From NCBI RefSeq assembly GCF_037543845.1, contig NZ_JBBIFX010000001.1, forward strand, positions 1,488,001 through 1,552,000: 64,000 nt of DNA. Reading direction: 5' to 3'. Positions 33,725 through 42,496 of the stretch are shown here, piece by piece. Under the pieces are notes generated by a model. The model saw only the letters and a program-made list of their open reading frames with translations. It was not told where the DNA came from and made no database searches. The position numbers were made by a program, and so were the translations under genes. Every line of letters starts with the position of its first letter. The stretch's first letter is position 1. This stretch comes from Gymnodinialimonas ulvae. GTDB taxonomy: Bacteria; Pseudomonadota; Alphaproteobacteria; Rhodobacterales; Rhodobacteraceae.

Positions 33725-34966
33725 TCAGAAGTCGGCAGTCATTTCCGTCGTAGAGGGGGTAGTGCGCGCGACGACGCATCCGTTTGAGACGACAAGAAGT
33801 CGCGCGGGCCGCAGGCGAAGTGCATCAATTGCACTGGTCGCATCAAGAAGCACCAAGCTGGCCCGTTTGCCAGGCTCCAGCCCGAAATTCAGCCCCAAAA
33901 TGCCCGCAGGCGTCCGTGTGACCATATCAAACGCCGTCCGCATGGCATCAGGCGATGTCATATGCGCGACGTGCAGGCCCATATGAGCCACATCCAGCAT
34001 GTCGCCAGAGCCCAACGGATACCAAGGATCCTGGACGCAGTCCTGCCCAAAGGCGACCGTAACACCTGCGGCCAGCAACTCAGGCACGCGGGTCATGCCG
34101 CGTCGTTTGGGGTAGCTGTCCATCCGCCCCTGAAGCGTGATGTTAATCAGAGGGTTTGGAATGGCATTGACACGTGCCTCTGTGATCAGAGGCAGCAGTT
34201 TGGCAACGTAATAGTTGTCCATCGAGTGCATCGACGTCAGGTGCGATCCGGTCGCGCGGCCCTGTAGACCGCAACGGATGGTCTCAGATGCCAACGTCTC
34301 GATATGTCGACTGAGCGGGTCGTCGCTTTCATCGCAATGCAAATCGACCATCAAGCCACGGTCCGCTGCCAATTCGCAGGCCGCGCGCACGGCGGCTGCC
34401 CCGTCGGCCATGGTCCGTTCAAAATGCGGGATGCCGCCCACAACATCGACGCCTGCATCCAAGGCGCGCACAACGTTGGCGTCGGCTCCCTCAGATCGGA
34501 ACCAACCATCTTGCGGGAAGGCCACGAGTTGCAGGTCCAACACGCCGCGCACGCGGTCGCGGACCTCTAGCAACGCTTCGACGGTGTTGAAGCTCTCGTC
34601 GGTGACATCGACGTGACTGCGGATCGCCAGCACGCCTTTCCCGATCGCCTCGCGGCAATATTTCAACGCGCGGGCAACGATGTCTTCACGGGATTGAAGC
34701 TGTTTCAACTCGCTCCAGAGAACGATCCCTTCCAGCAACGTGCCCGATTGGTTTACGCGCGGCTGGCCGTAGCTTTGCGTCGCATCCATATGGAAATGGG
34801 CGTCGACAAAAGGCGGACTTACCAGCTTGCCACCCGCATCGATCACCTCGGCGGCCTCTGCCGTGATGCCGGGTTCGACCGCCTGAATGAAGCCGTCCGA
34901 CATCGCGATATCGGCGCGGCACCCGTCCGGCAAAACGCCATTCTTCAGCAATAAATCAAACGCCAT
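33725..34966 (-). CDS. Cytosine-deaminase-like amidohydrolase (substrate uncertain)
   Basis: A 413-residue member of the cytosine deaminase branch of amidohydrolases. Metal and active-site motifs: FVDAHFHMD (HxH), RSHVDVTD, HCDESDD and SHLTSMHSMD. At the position where E. coli CodA has HDD followed by FDPWYPLG, this has GQDCVQDPWYPLG, so the second Asp is Cys. That residue shapes specificity in CodA. Related enzymes act on cytosine, isocytosine, isoguanine or creatinine. It is the last gene of an ABC-importer operon, five bases after the ATPase, suggesting it processes the imported compound. Confidence 0.8.
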   Translation of the reverse strand: MAFDLLLKNGVLPDGCRADIAMSDGFIQAVEPGITAEAAEVIDAGGKLVSPPFVDAHFHMDATQSYGQPRVNQSGTLLEGIVLWSELKQLQSREDIVARALKYCREAIGKGVLAIRSHVDVTDESFNTVEALLEVRDRVRGVLDLQLVAFPQDGWFRSEGADANVVRALDAGVDVVGGIPHFERTMADGAAAVRAACELAADRGLMVDLHCDESDDPLSRHIETLASETIRCGLQGRATGSHLTSMHSMDNYYVAKLLPLITEARVNAIPNPLINITLQGRMDSYPKRRGMTRVPELLAAGVTVAFGQDCVQDPWYPLGSGDMLDVAHMGLHVAHMTSPDAMRTAFDMVTRTPAGILGLNFGLEPGKRASLVLLDATSAIDALRLRPARLLVVSNGCVVARTTPSTTEMTADF

Positions 34967-34971
34967 CGTCT

Positions 34972-36027
34972 CTATCCCGCCATCACGTGGGCCGCATCCG
35001 GGAGCCAGCTGAGCCAGAAGGTCTGTCCCGGCTCCGGCGCGAGGGCCGCAAGCTGCGTCTCATTGACTTGGGCTTTGAGTTCCTCGCCGTCCGGGCCCTC
35101 AAAGTAGCAGATGATCCCGGTGCCTGCGAACTCTTCAGAGACAAACTCGGCGGGGATCGCGGCCGCGTCGGACACCGTGGCATGGATTTCCATCCGGTCG
35201 GCGGCCACCACAATCTCGGCCGGGCCATCTGCGGCTCCGGGCAGCGGATATTCCGCGCCATCGATGGTGATGATGCCGCCGCTCACGGTGCCTTCAAGGA
35301 TGTTGTTGCGGCCCACGAACTCGGCCACGAAACGATTGTTGGGGGCGCGGAAGATTTCTTGCGGAGTCCCGATCTGCGCGATCTCGCCCTGTCCCATGAT
35401 CACCACCCGGTCCGCCATGGCGAAGGCTTCGGACTGGGAGTGGGTCACGTAAACGAAGGTGATCCCCAGTTCCTTTTGCAGCTTGGTCAACACACCTTGC
35501 ATCCGGATCACCAGATGCGCGTCGAGCGCGGACAGCGGCTCATCCAGAAGGAGCATCTGCGGTTCGGTCACCAGCGACCGCGCAAGCGCAACCCGCTGCC
35601 GTTGGCCGCCGGACAAAGCATCAACGGGACGTGTCTCGAACCCCTTCAAGCCCATCCGGTCGAGCCACAGCATCGCGCGGTCGCGGCGCTCTTTCGCCTC
35701 CACACCACGCATTTTGAGGCCGAATTCAACGTTTTCCACGACGTTCAGGAACGGAAACAACGCCAGAGATTGCCACACCAGCGGCGTGTCCCGCTCATGC
35801 ACCGGCACGTCGTTCATGACCTGGCCGTCAATGCGAATGGTTCCTGCGGTCGGATTCTCCAGCCCCGCCAACATGCGCAGCGTCGTCGTCTTGCCGCAGC
35901 CCGACGGCCCCATGATGGCAACGAATTCACCACGCCCGATGGTCAGGTCCAGTGTCTTGACGGCCTCGAAGGTGCCGTAGTTCTTCTTGACGCCCGAGAA
36001 ATCGACGAGGGGATCGGCAGCGGTCAT
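34972..36027 (-). CDS. ABC transporter ATP-binding protein, PotA-like
   Basis: A 351-residue importer ATPase. Walker A is GPSGCGKTT, the signature is LSGGQRQRVALARSL, and Walker B is LLLDEPLSALD, with the switch His in YVTHSQSEA. The C-terminal third is a TOBE regulatory domain. This matches the spermidine/putrescine (PotA) class. It overlaps the permease gene upstream by four bases and is followed by the deaminase, within a five-gene minus-strand operon. Confidence 0.9.
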   Translation of the reverse strand: MTAADPLVDFSGVKKNYGTFEAVKTLDLTIGRGEFVAIMGPSGCGKTTTLRMLAGLENPTAGTIRIDGQVMNDVPVHERDTPLVWQSLALFPFLNVVENVEFGLKMRGVEAKERRDRAMLWLDRMGLKGFETRPVDALSGGQRQRVALARSLVTEPQMLLLDEPLSALDAHLVIRMQGVLTKLQKELGITFVYVTHSQSEAFAMADRVVIMGQGEIAQIGTPQEIFRAPNNRFVAEFVGRNNILEGTVSGGIITIDGAEYPLPGAADGPAEIVVAADRMEIHATVSDAAAIPAEFVSEEFAGTGIICYFEGPDGEELKAQVNETQLAALAPEPGQTFWLSWLPDAAHVMAG

Positions 36028-36797
36028 TTCGCGGACTTTCTGAGAATGAGCAGTTGCGACACGATGACCAAAGTCATCGAGGTCAGGAAGACAACGGTGC
36101 CGATGGCGTTGATCTGCGGATCGACGTTGCCTTGCAGAATTTCGAGGATGATGACGGGCACCGTGCGATGCAGACCCGAAACGAACCAGGCGACCATGAA
36201 CTCATCAAAGCTGACCGCCGCTGTCAGGCAATAGGCCGAGATGATCGCAGGCATGCAGAACGGAATCACGACGGTGCGCATGGCCCGCCAGGGCGACGCA
36301 CCCAGGTTGCGCGCGGCGGCCTCCAGCGACGGGTCCATTTGTTGCAGGCGCAGGCGGCAGATCGCCATGGCGAAGGGCGCGCCCATCACGGTGTGGGCGA
36401 TGATTATGCCCTGGATCGTGCCCGACAGGCCCAGTTGCGACAACCACGCCAGCATCGCGAGGCCCATGATCACCAGCGGGATCGTCGGCGGCAGAAGCGC
36501 GAGGGCGAGGTAGGCGCTCTTGAACCGGAAGCCGAAGCGAAAATCGGTATAGGCGGTGGCAAAGCCGATGAAGGTGGACAGGGCCGCCGCCGAGGCCGCG
36601 ACGACCAGCGAATTGCGGAAGGCGGTCCAGACCTCGGGGCGGGAAAACGCCGTCTCATACCAATGGGTCGTGAACTCGCCCAAGGGAACCGTCGGGAAAC
36701 GGTCGGAATTGAATGAAAACACCATCGAGGTGAGGATCGGCGCAAAAACGAAAGCAAAAAGCGCCGCAACATAGACCCAGGAGAGTGACCTACCCAT
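36024..36797 (-). CDS. ABC transporter permease, PotC-like
   Basis: A 257-residue inner-membrane permease with about six hydrophobic helices. The EAA loop, which contacts the ATPase, is seen as LEAAARNLGASPWRAMRTVVIP (near 155). The first helix begins right after a short SLSWVYV start. It overlaps the ATPase gene (ATGA) and lies three bases from the other permease. Pairs with the 298-residue permease to form the channel. Confidence 0.88.
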   Translation of the reverse strand: MGRSLSWVYVAALFAFVFAPILTSMVFSFNSDRFPTVPLGEFTTHWYETAFSRPEVWTAFRNSLVVAASAAALSTFIGFATAYTDFRFGFRFKSAYLALALLPPTIPLVIMGLAMLAWLSQLGLSGTIQGIIIAHTVMGAPFAMAICRLRLQQMDPSLEAAARNLGASPWRAMRTVVIPFCMPAIISAYCLTAAVSFDEFMVAWFVSGLHRTVPVIILEILQGNVDPQINAIGTVVFLTSMTLVIVSQLLILRKSAK

Positions 36798-36800
36798 GGC

Positions 36801-37697
36801 TCACTCCTTCCGCCGATAGGCTGCGGCGACCGCTGCGAAGGCCACGATGAAGAGCGTAACGATCATCATCAGTGCGACCACAGAGGCGCGTGGCCATTGC
36901 TGGCCGGATTTGGTGGTATCCACGATCAGGATCGAGAGTGTCGGCGGGTTGGACCCCCCCAGATAAGCCGGGCTGACGAAATCCCCAAAGGTCAGGATGA
37001 ACGCAAAGACAAAGCCGATGATCAGACCGATTTTGGCAGCAGGCACGATGACCCGGAACAGCGTTGCACGCGGATTGGCACCCAAGTTGCGCGCGGCCTC
37101 GATCAGGTTGCGGTCGACGGCGGCGAGGCTGAAGGTCTGCAGAATGACTACGAGCGGCAACACCAACGTCATGTAGCCCACCATCGCCCCGAAGCCGGAG
37201 TTGAGCATGGTGAACGGGCCAAGGCCCACATAGCCAAGCAACCCGTTCAACGGGCCGCTTTCGGCAAGAAGCACCTGCCACGCGTAGATGCGCACAAGGT
37301 ATGACGTGAAAAACGGCACAATCAGAAAGAAAATGGCCCAACGACGCACTGTCTCGGACGCGCGGAAGGCCAGCGCGAAGGAGGCCGGAAACGCGATCAG
37401 ACTGGCCAAAGTGGCGGCCAATGCGGCGCGACCCAAGGTCACGAAATAGGCATCCCAGAAAAAGCCGCGCGTCAGCATCCGTTCCCAATTGTCGAAGACG
37501 AAATCGGGCTCCATCCGGTAGTTGCGCACCAGCCAGAAGGTCATTGCCACCATCAGGAGCAGCGGGCCGATGAAGAACAACCCCTGCCAGATCAACAAGG
37601 GCCATTGCCAGACGGATCGATAGACGAAGTTGCTTCTGGGCACAGGCGCGGGTCCGAAATGGGGAAAGGCCGCGCCACACGATGCGGCGCGGCCCAT
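36801..37697 (-). CDS. ABC transporter permease, PotB-like
   Basis: A 298-residue permease with six predicted helices and an EAA loop reading IEAARNLGANPRATLFRVIVP (near 205). The N-terminus before the first helix (WPLLIWQGLFFIGPLLLM) is a 30-residue Pro/Ala-rich leader that looks unusual; the true start could be an internal codon nearer the helix, but I see no better ribosome-binding site. It follows the binding-protein gene by 11 bases. Confidence 0.85.
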   Translation of the reverse strand: MGRAASCGAAFPHFGPAPVPRSNFVYRSVWQWPLLIWQGLFFIGPLLLMVAMTFWLVRNYRMEPDFVFDNWERMLTRGFFWDAYFVTLGRAALAATLASLIAFPASFALAFRASETVRRWAIFFLIVPFFTSYLVRIYAWQVLLAESGPLNGLLGYVGLGPFTMLNSGFGAMVGYMTLVLPLVVILQTFSLAAVDRNLIEAARNLGANPRATLFRVIVPAAKIGLIIGFVFAFILTFGDFVSPAYLGGSNPPTLSILIVDTTKSGQQWPRASVVALMMIVTLFIVAFAAVAAAYRRKE

Positions 37698-37708
37698 AGG
37701 TCGGTGGA

Positions 37709-38836
37709 TCAGGCTGTCTTGTATTCAGACCAGAAGTCGTTCCAGTCCTCCAGCGTCTGCTGACGCGGGATGTCGCGGAAGAACAGGCGTTCTTGCTGCA
37801 ACAGGTTGATCGGGCTTTGTGCATGGCCCTCGATCATGCCGGAACGCTCTGCCTCCGCCGGGTTTTCCGCCTGGATCGCTGCCCAACCGGAGCGGGTGGG
37901 CGACAGGCCCGGATAGGCCGCCATCTGGATGGATTTCAGCTGACCGCGCGGGCTGAGCATGTATTGGATAAACTCGTTCACGATCTCCTGCTTGGTGGAG
38001 CCGCGACCGATGGAATAGCTTTCCGTCCACTGAATGCCACCCTCTTCCGGAATGACACTGGCCACCGGCGCGCCGTCCTTTTGCAGAACGCCCGTGATCC
38101 AATCCCCGATGCCCGCCATCGCGGTGATCTCGCCGTTGCTCATGGAGGCAAAGGTGCCACCGTAATCAAAATAGCCGCCAACCTGCGGCTTGAGGCTGAG
38201 GGTGCGTTCCTGCACCGCCTGCCAGGCCGCGTCGTCGATATCAAACGGCGAGGGCGCACGGTTTCCGGCCAGCAGAGAGATCTGGCCAAGGTTCGGCAGG
38301 TGCCAGTCGAAATGACCGACGCGACCCGTGACCTTCTCATTCCAGAATGCGTTGTAGCTCATCGCTTCTTCGGCGGTCAGCACATCGGTGTTGTAGGACA
38401 CACCAAGCAGGCCATAGCGCACCATGACGGACCAAAGCTGGTCGTCGGTCCAGTGGCCGGGGAAGTTCTGATACTCGGGGAAGAAGTCGTCGAAATTGAA
38501 CAGCGAAGCGTCCATTTCCTCGATATAGCCTGCGGCGTTGAGCTGCTGCACGAACTCGGCATCCGACAGGATAAGGTCGTAAGTGCCCGGAGGCGATTGT
38601 GCGATCAGCGCCAACATGTTGTCGCCGCCCGCGTAATACTGCGGGACGAATTGAACGTTGTTCTCTTCCTCGAACTCGGCAACTACGTCCGGCTCTGCAT
38701 GACCAAACCACGCCAGCATGTTGATCTGCGTGGGCTCCTGCGCCCAGGCGCGGTTGATCATCGGGACCGCAAGTGCGGCACCGGCCGCGGTTGTCATCAA
38801 TCCGCGCCGGGTGAGCGTCATCTTCGAATGGGACAT
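37709..38836 (-). CDS. Periplasmic substrate-binding protein, PotD-like, Tat-exported
   Basis: A 375-residue extracellular solute-binding protein. The signal has a twin-arginine motif (LTRRGLMTTAAGAALAVP) and a cleavage site near RAWAQE. The mature part begins INMLAWFGHAEPDVVAEFEEE and shows the two-lobed pattern of spermidine/putrescine-type binding proteins, with YDLILSDAEF, WSVMVRYGLLGVSYN and later STKQEIVNEFIQYM. The ATG at 38836 follows an ideal AAGGAGGTCC. First gene of the importer operon, 136 bases after lysR. The substrate is probably a cationic or guanidino compound or a nucleobase; not resolvable by eye. Confidence 0.88.
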   Translation of the reverse strand: MSHSKMTLTRRGLMTTAAGAALAVPMINRAWAQEPTQINMLAWFGHAEPDVVAEFEEENNVQFVPQYYAGGDNMLALIAQSPPGTYDLILSDAEFVQQLNAAGYIEEMDASLFNFDDFFPEYQNFPGHWTDDQLWSVMVRYGLLGVSYNTDVLTAEEAMSYNAFWNEKVTGRVGHFDWHLPNLGQISLLAGNRAPSPFDIDDAAWQAVQERTLSLKPQVGGYFDYGGTFASMSNGEITAMAGIGDWITGVLQKDGAPVASVIPEEGGIQWTESYSIGRGSTKQEIVNEFIQYMLSPRGQLKSIQMAAYPGLSPTRSGWAAIQAENPAEAERSGMIEGHAQSPINLLQQERLFFRDIPRQQTLEDWNDFWSEYKTA

Positions 38837-38972
38837 GGGACCTCCTTGTCGATCGTTCAGATTTCTTGGACCAAGCGCCATTTGCGGAGCCAGCCGATCA
38901 ATTAGGAACAAGCGTAGTCGCGAGTCCCTCCATTTTGGAAATTTACAGTTTGTATATAGTGATTAAAAATTC

Positions 38973-39851
38973 TTATGCAGGTGCGGGTTGGTCGTTCTTC
39001 TGAATATGGTCGAGCAGATGCTGCGTCAGTGCATGACCGGCGTCGTGCAACACCGCATGCTTGTAGAATAACCCGATCTTCAACGGGGCCAGCTTTGGAA
39101 AGCGCTCATCTTCGCCTGCAACCCGCATTCCAGGCTTTAGCGTCGCGGGCGTCAGCGCTGTGGCCCCCAACCCGGCCAAAACAGCAGACTGCAAGCCTTC
39201 CACGTCACGTGACACCAACTGCGTGCGCCAGCTTCGGCCCGACATGCGCAGAGCGTTCCGCATCCGGGACGCATATTCGCAGGGGTCGGGATGGCGCACG
39301 ATGGGGATGGGGGCTTTGCGATCAAACAGCACGTCTTTCTTGACGGCCCAAAGGGGCTCCACCGTTGTTGTCTCGACAAGATACGGCACGTCACCTTCCG
39401 GCACGAGAGCCACGCTGATATCAATCCGATCATTGGCCAAGGCGACCCGAAGGTCTGACGACAGCATGCTTTCGATCTCGATACGTACATCGGGATGGCG
39501 TGCGGCAAACTCTGAAATCGCCTCCAGAAGGAAACTGTGGGAGAAATCCGTCGGCACACCGACCCTGATCCAACCTGCCAAGGCAGAATCCGAGAAATAG
39601 GCGATGAGATCATCGTTCAACCGCAGCATCTGGCGTGCATAGGGGCCAAGCGCCACGCCATCATCGGTCAACCTGAACTGTCGGCCCGACGTGCGGATCA
39701 GCTTGGTTTGCAGAATATCCTCCAACCTGCGGATTTGCAGGCTGATGGCGGGTTGCGTTCGGCCAAGCGCCTTGGCCGCCTTGGTGAAACCACCAAGATC
39801 GACAACGGTCACGAAGCTGCGAAGAAGGTCTGTGGGGATATTGTTGGGCAT
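38973..39851 (-). CDS. LysR-type transcriptional regulator
   Basis: A 292-residue LysR regulator. The winged helix-turn-helix (about 5–65) reads LLRSFVTVVDLGGFTKAAKALGRTQPAIS and continues with the typical IRRLEDILQTKLI. The rest is the periplasmic-binding-like effector domain. It is divergent from the BtpA-like/PRT pair and upstream of the importer operon in the same direction, so it may control both. A candidate LysR site lies in the 96-base divergent gap. Confidence 0.9.
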   Translation of the reverse strand: MPNNIPTDLLRSFVTVVDLGGFTKAAKALGRTQPAISLQIRRLEDILQTKLIRTSGRQFRLTDDGVALGPYARQMLRLNDDLIAYFSDSALAGWIRVGVPTDFSHSFLLEAISEFAARHPDVRIEIESMLSSDLRVALANDRIDISVALVPEGDVPYLVETTTVEPLWAVKKDVLFDRKAPIPIVRHPDPCEYASRMRNALRMSGRSWRTQLVSRDVEGLQSAVLAGLGATALTPATLKPGMRVAGEDERFPKLAPLKIGLFYKHAVLHDAGHALTQHLLDHIQKNDQPAPA

Positions 39852-39860
39852 CCGTGCATT

Positions 39861-39892
39861 TTGATAATTTATGAATGCATATCAACTATCAA
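39861..39892. promoter_or_regulatory. Candidate LysR-type binding site
   Basis: TTGATA-N13-TATCAA (39861–39885) is a perfect 6-bp inverted repeat with T-N11-A elements inside. A further direct TATCAA copy follows one base later (39887–39892). It lies 9–41 bases upstream of lysR and about 55 before the BtpA-like gene, the normal location of LysR operators. Confidence 0.6.
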
Positions 39893-39947
39893 TTTCTGAA
39901 ATTTCGATGCGTTGGCTAGGCTGCATTGCAAACGGCGGAGGCATCCC

Positions 39948-40694
39948 TTGAACCACGACACATTCAAACAGGCCGCGCGGGCCGGCGAAACATTGGTGAC
40001 ACCCGTCATTCATGTCATTGACGCCAATCAAGCCCTCCGCAACCTTGATGTGATCGACGCGGCGGGTTGCCCGGGCGCGTTCTTGATCAATCACGACTTC
40101 CCGGTTGATCCGTTTTTGCCAATCCTGAAAGAGGTTCGTGCCGCCCGGCCTGATCTATGGTTGGGCGTCAACTTCCTCGATCAACCCGGCAACATAGCAT
40201 TCCCGATTCTAGGCCAACTGGCCCGCGAGGGATGCCGCATAGACGCGTATTGGGCCGACGATGCCAGGATAGATGAGCGCAAGGACCGCCAAGCCACGGC
40301 CGATGAAATCGAACAGATCCGTAAGGACAGCGGTTGGACCGGCGTTTACCTGGGCGGCGTTGCCTTCAAGAAGCAGCGGCCCGTGGCCGAGGACCAATAC
40401 GCCCGGTCCGCGCGCCTGTCCGTGCCCTACCTCGACGTTGTCTGCACATCGGGCATCGCCACCGGGCACGAGGCGGATCTTTCGAAAATCGAAACCTTCC
40501 GTGAGGCCATCGGAGATGCCCCGCTTGCGCTCGCCTCGGGCATCACGCCCGAGAACGCGGCCAGCTACCGCGGGCTGGTCAACTGCTTCCTTGTCGCCAC
40601 AGGCATCAATTACCCGGGCGACTTCTACAACATCGATCGCGACAGGCTGGACGCGCTTCTGGCGGTCACCCGCAAACAAGGAGAACCCGTATGA
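39948..40694 (+). CDS. BtpA/SgcQ-like TIM-barrel protein
   Basis: A 248-residue TIM-barrel protein without signal peptide. Features shared with the BtpA/SgcQ family are a GCPGAFLINHDFPVDPF segment early on, WLGVNFLDQP, YLDVVCTSGIATGHEADL and the phosphate-loop-like ALASGITPENA near the end. The family function is not established. I start at the TTG at 39948 because GGAGG sits six bases before it; no ATG with a ribosome-binding site fits. Its stop overlaps the phosphoribosyltransferase start (ATGA), suggesting the two act on the same compound. Confidence 0.65.
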   Translation: MNHDTFKQAARAGETLVTPVIHVIDANQALRNLDVIDAAGCPGAFLINHDFPVDPFLPILKEVRAARPDLWLGVNFLDQPGNIAFPILGQLAREGCRIDAYWADDARIDERKDRQATADEIEQIRKDSGWTGVYLGGVAFKKQRPVAEDQYARSARLSVPYLDVVCTSGIATGHEADLSKIETFREAIGDAPLALASGITPENAASYRGLVNCFLVATGINYPGDFYNIDRDRLDALLAVTRKQGEPV

Positions 40695-41347
40695 CTGATC
40701 TCAAAGGCCCCCGCGATGCGCGCTGGTATCTGTCGCTGATGTCGCCCAACACCAAGGGCCCGCAATTCGCCTGGCTGGACCCGACGTCGATCTACATCAA
40801 TTCGACCGCGTTCAACGACTTGCTTGATGATCTGTGTGCAGAACTGGATGCGAACGAGATCGACGTGGTCGCCGGTCTGGATGCGATGGGGTTCGTTCTG
40901 GGCGCCGCCTTGGGCGCGCGGTTGGGGCGTGGGTTCCTGCCGATCCGCAAATCCGGCAAGCTCTGCGTGGACACCGACAAGGTAAGCTACGGCAATTATT
41001 CCGGTCGCACCCAGGATATGGAAATGCGCACGCCCGCCTTTGCCGAAGGCACCCGCGTGCTTCTGGCCGATCAATGGGTGGAAACCGGCGGCACCATGGA
41101 CGGCGCAGTCCGCCTGGTGGAGCGCCAGGGCGGCAAGGTCGCGGGAATGGTCGCCGTTGCCATGGAAGAAAACCCTGCCACTGACGCCTACCGCGCGAAG
41201 TACAAGGTGGTCACGGCGGTGCAACAGAACACGCCCTGGCAGGCTGAGTGCAACGCACAGCGCCTATCGAGCTTCGACACCTATCAGCCCGAGCGCACCT
41301 TCCCCAACGCGGGCCGCACCCCAAGCCCGGAGCCTGTCGGCGGGTAA
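40691..41347 (+). CDS. Adenine-phosphoribosyltransferase-like protein
   Basis: A 218-residue type I phosphoribosyltransferase. The GLDAMGFVLGAALGARLGRGFLPIRKSGKLC segment matches the flexible base-binding region of APRT-like proteins. The PRPP loop reads VLLADQWVETGGTMDGA, where the usual double-acidic VDD is VLLAD-Q, so one acidic residue is replaced. N- and C-terminal parts are longer than in APRT. It is coupled to the BtpA-like gene. Substrate unknown; a nucleobase or purine-like ring is the likely partner. Confidence 0.75.
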   Translation: MTDLKGPRDARWYLSLMSPNTKGPQFAWLDPTSIYINSTAFNDLLDDLCAELDANEIDVVAGLDAMGFVLGAALGARLGRGFLPIRKSGKLCVDTDKVSYGNYSGRTQDMEMRTPAFAEGTRVLLADQWVETGGTMDGAVRLVERQGGKVAGMVAVAMEENPATDAYRAKYKVVTAVQQNTPWQAECNAQRLSSFDTYQPERTFPNAGRTPSPEPVGG

Positions 41348-41422
41348 GCATGCCATGTTGACGGCGGTGAAGCGCGCGAACACAATCCCTTCACCGCGAC
41401 AACATATTGAGCGCTTGGCAAG

Positions 41423-42457
41423 ATGACGCTCCGAGACCAACATTCGATGGACAGCGCCGTCATCCCGGAAGGTGCTTTCACCAGTGCGATCAAGGCGCCG
41501 CGACCGACGCGTTGGTTTGGCTTTATGCTGGTCCCGGACTTTACCTTGCTGGCATTCAGTTCCGCGCTCGATCCCCTTCGGATCGCGAACCAGCTGGCGC
41601 AACATCCGCTCTATGGCTGGCACGTCGTATCAGAAGACGGCGCGCCGGTTGTGTCATCCACCGGCCTCACCGTGGGTGTCCATGGAAAGCTCTCTGACAT
41701 TGCGGACGACCTTCCACTACTCGTCTGTTCGGGAAACAGCTGGCAGAAAAATGTGAGCCAGAAAGCCATTGCGAAAATTCGCATGCGGGCGCGGTTTGGC
41801 GCGCAGCACGGCGGCATCTGCACGGGCGCGGGCACATTGGCGCGCGCGGGCCTGCTGGCGGGCAAAAGGTTTACCCTGCATTGGGAAAACCAGCCCGGTT
41901 TCACCGAGAGTTTTCCCGATCTTGTGCCGACCCAGAACCGCTTCGAAGAAGACGGGACCATGCTGACATGTGGCGGCGGGTCAGCAGCCGCCGAAATGAT
42001 ACTCGATCGGATCGAAAAGGATTATGGCCGGGATTTTGCCGTTCTCGTCGCAGACATGTGTCTCAACGACCCCGATCCGGGCGGAAATCGCCCGCAACGC
42101 TCCTCGCTCGCAACAGCACTTGCCACACGCAACCCGAAGTTGGTCAGTGTCGTGCAACAGATGTACCGCCACATCGAAGAGCCATTGTTGATGGACGACC
42201 TGGCAGAGCTTGCAGGCGTCTCCCGACGTCAGTTGGAGCGTCACTTTCGCAAGTTTCTTGGCGAAAGCCCGGCCAAGACCTATTCGAAGATACGCTTGGA
42301 TCGTGGCCGCTCCCTGCTTGTCGAAACCGACATGCGTGTCGGTGAAGTCGCTGCGGCCACAGGGTTCAGCTCTGCCCAGGTCTTTTCGCGACTTTACAAA
42401 GAGCGGTTTGGTCAGACGCCTTACGGCATGCGCAAGGGAACCGACGCCGATACTTAG
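41423..42457 (+). CDS. GlxA-type AraC-family regulator
   Basis: A 344-residue regulator with an N-terminal DJ-1/PfpI-like (amidotransferase-fold) domain (about 30–205; FGFMLVPDFTLLAFSSALDPLRIAN and the nucleophile-elbow-like GICTGAGTLARAGLL) and a C-terminal AraC DNA-binding domain (about 235–335; LAELAGVSRRQLERHFRKFLG and VAAATGFSSAQVFSRLYKERFGQTP). This architecture is shared with regulators of betaine, carnitine and creatine catabolism such as GbdR, CdhR and CahR. It converges on the creatinase gene, so a creatine-responsive activator is a reasonable inference. Confidence 0.88.
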   Translation: MTLRDQHSMDSAVIPEGAFTSAIKAPRPTRWFGFMLVPDFTLLAFSSALDPLRIANQLAQHPLYGWHVVSEDGAPVVSSTGLTVGVHGKLSDIADDLPLLVCSGNSWQKNVSQKAIAKIRMRARFGAQHGGICTGAGTLARAGLLAGKRFTLHWENQPGFTESFPDLVPTQNRFEEDGTMLTCGGGSAAAEMILDRIEKDYGRDFAVLVADMCLNDPDPGGNRPQRSSLATALATRNPKLVSVVQQMYRHIEEPLLMDDLAELAGVSRRQLERHFRKFLGESPAKTYSKIRLDRGRSLLVETDMRVGEVAAATGFSSAQVFSRLYKERFGQTPYGMRKGTDADT

Positions 42458-42496
42458 GGCCAGCCACTTTCGTTTGTGGCGAGCCCCCTGGCTTCC

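Noticed and set aside
41364..41397. Terminator between the phosphoribosyltransferase and the AraC gene
   Set aside because: A 9-bp inverted repeat (GCGGTGAAG) exists but the loop is 16 bases and no T-run follows.
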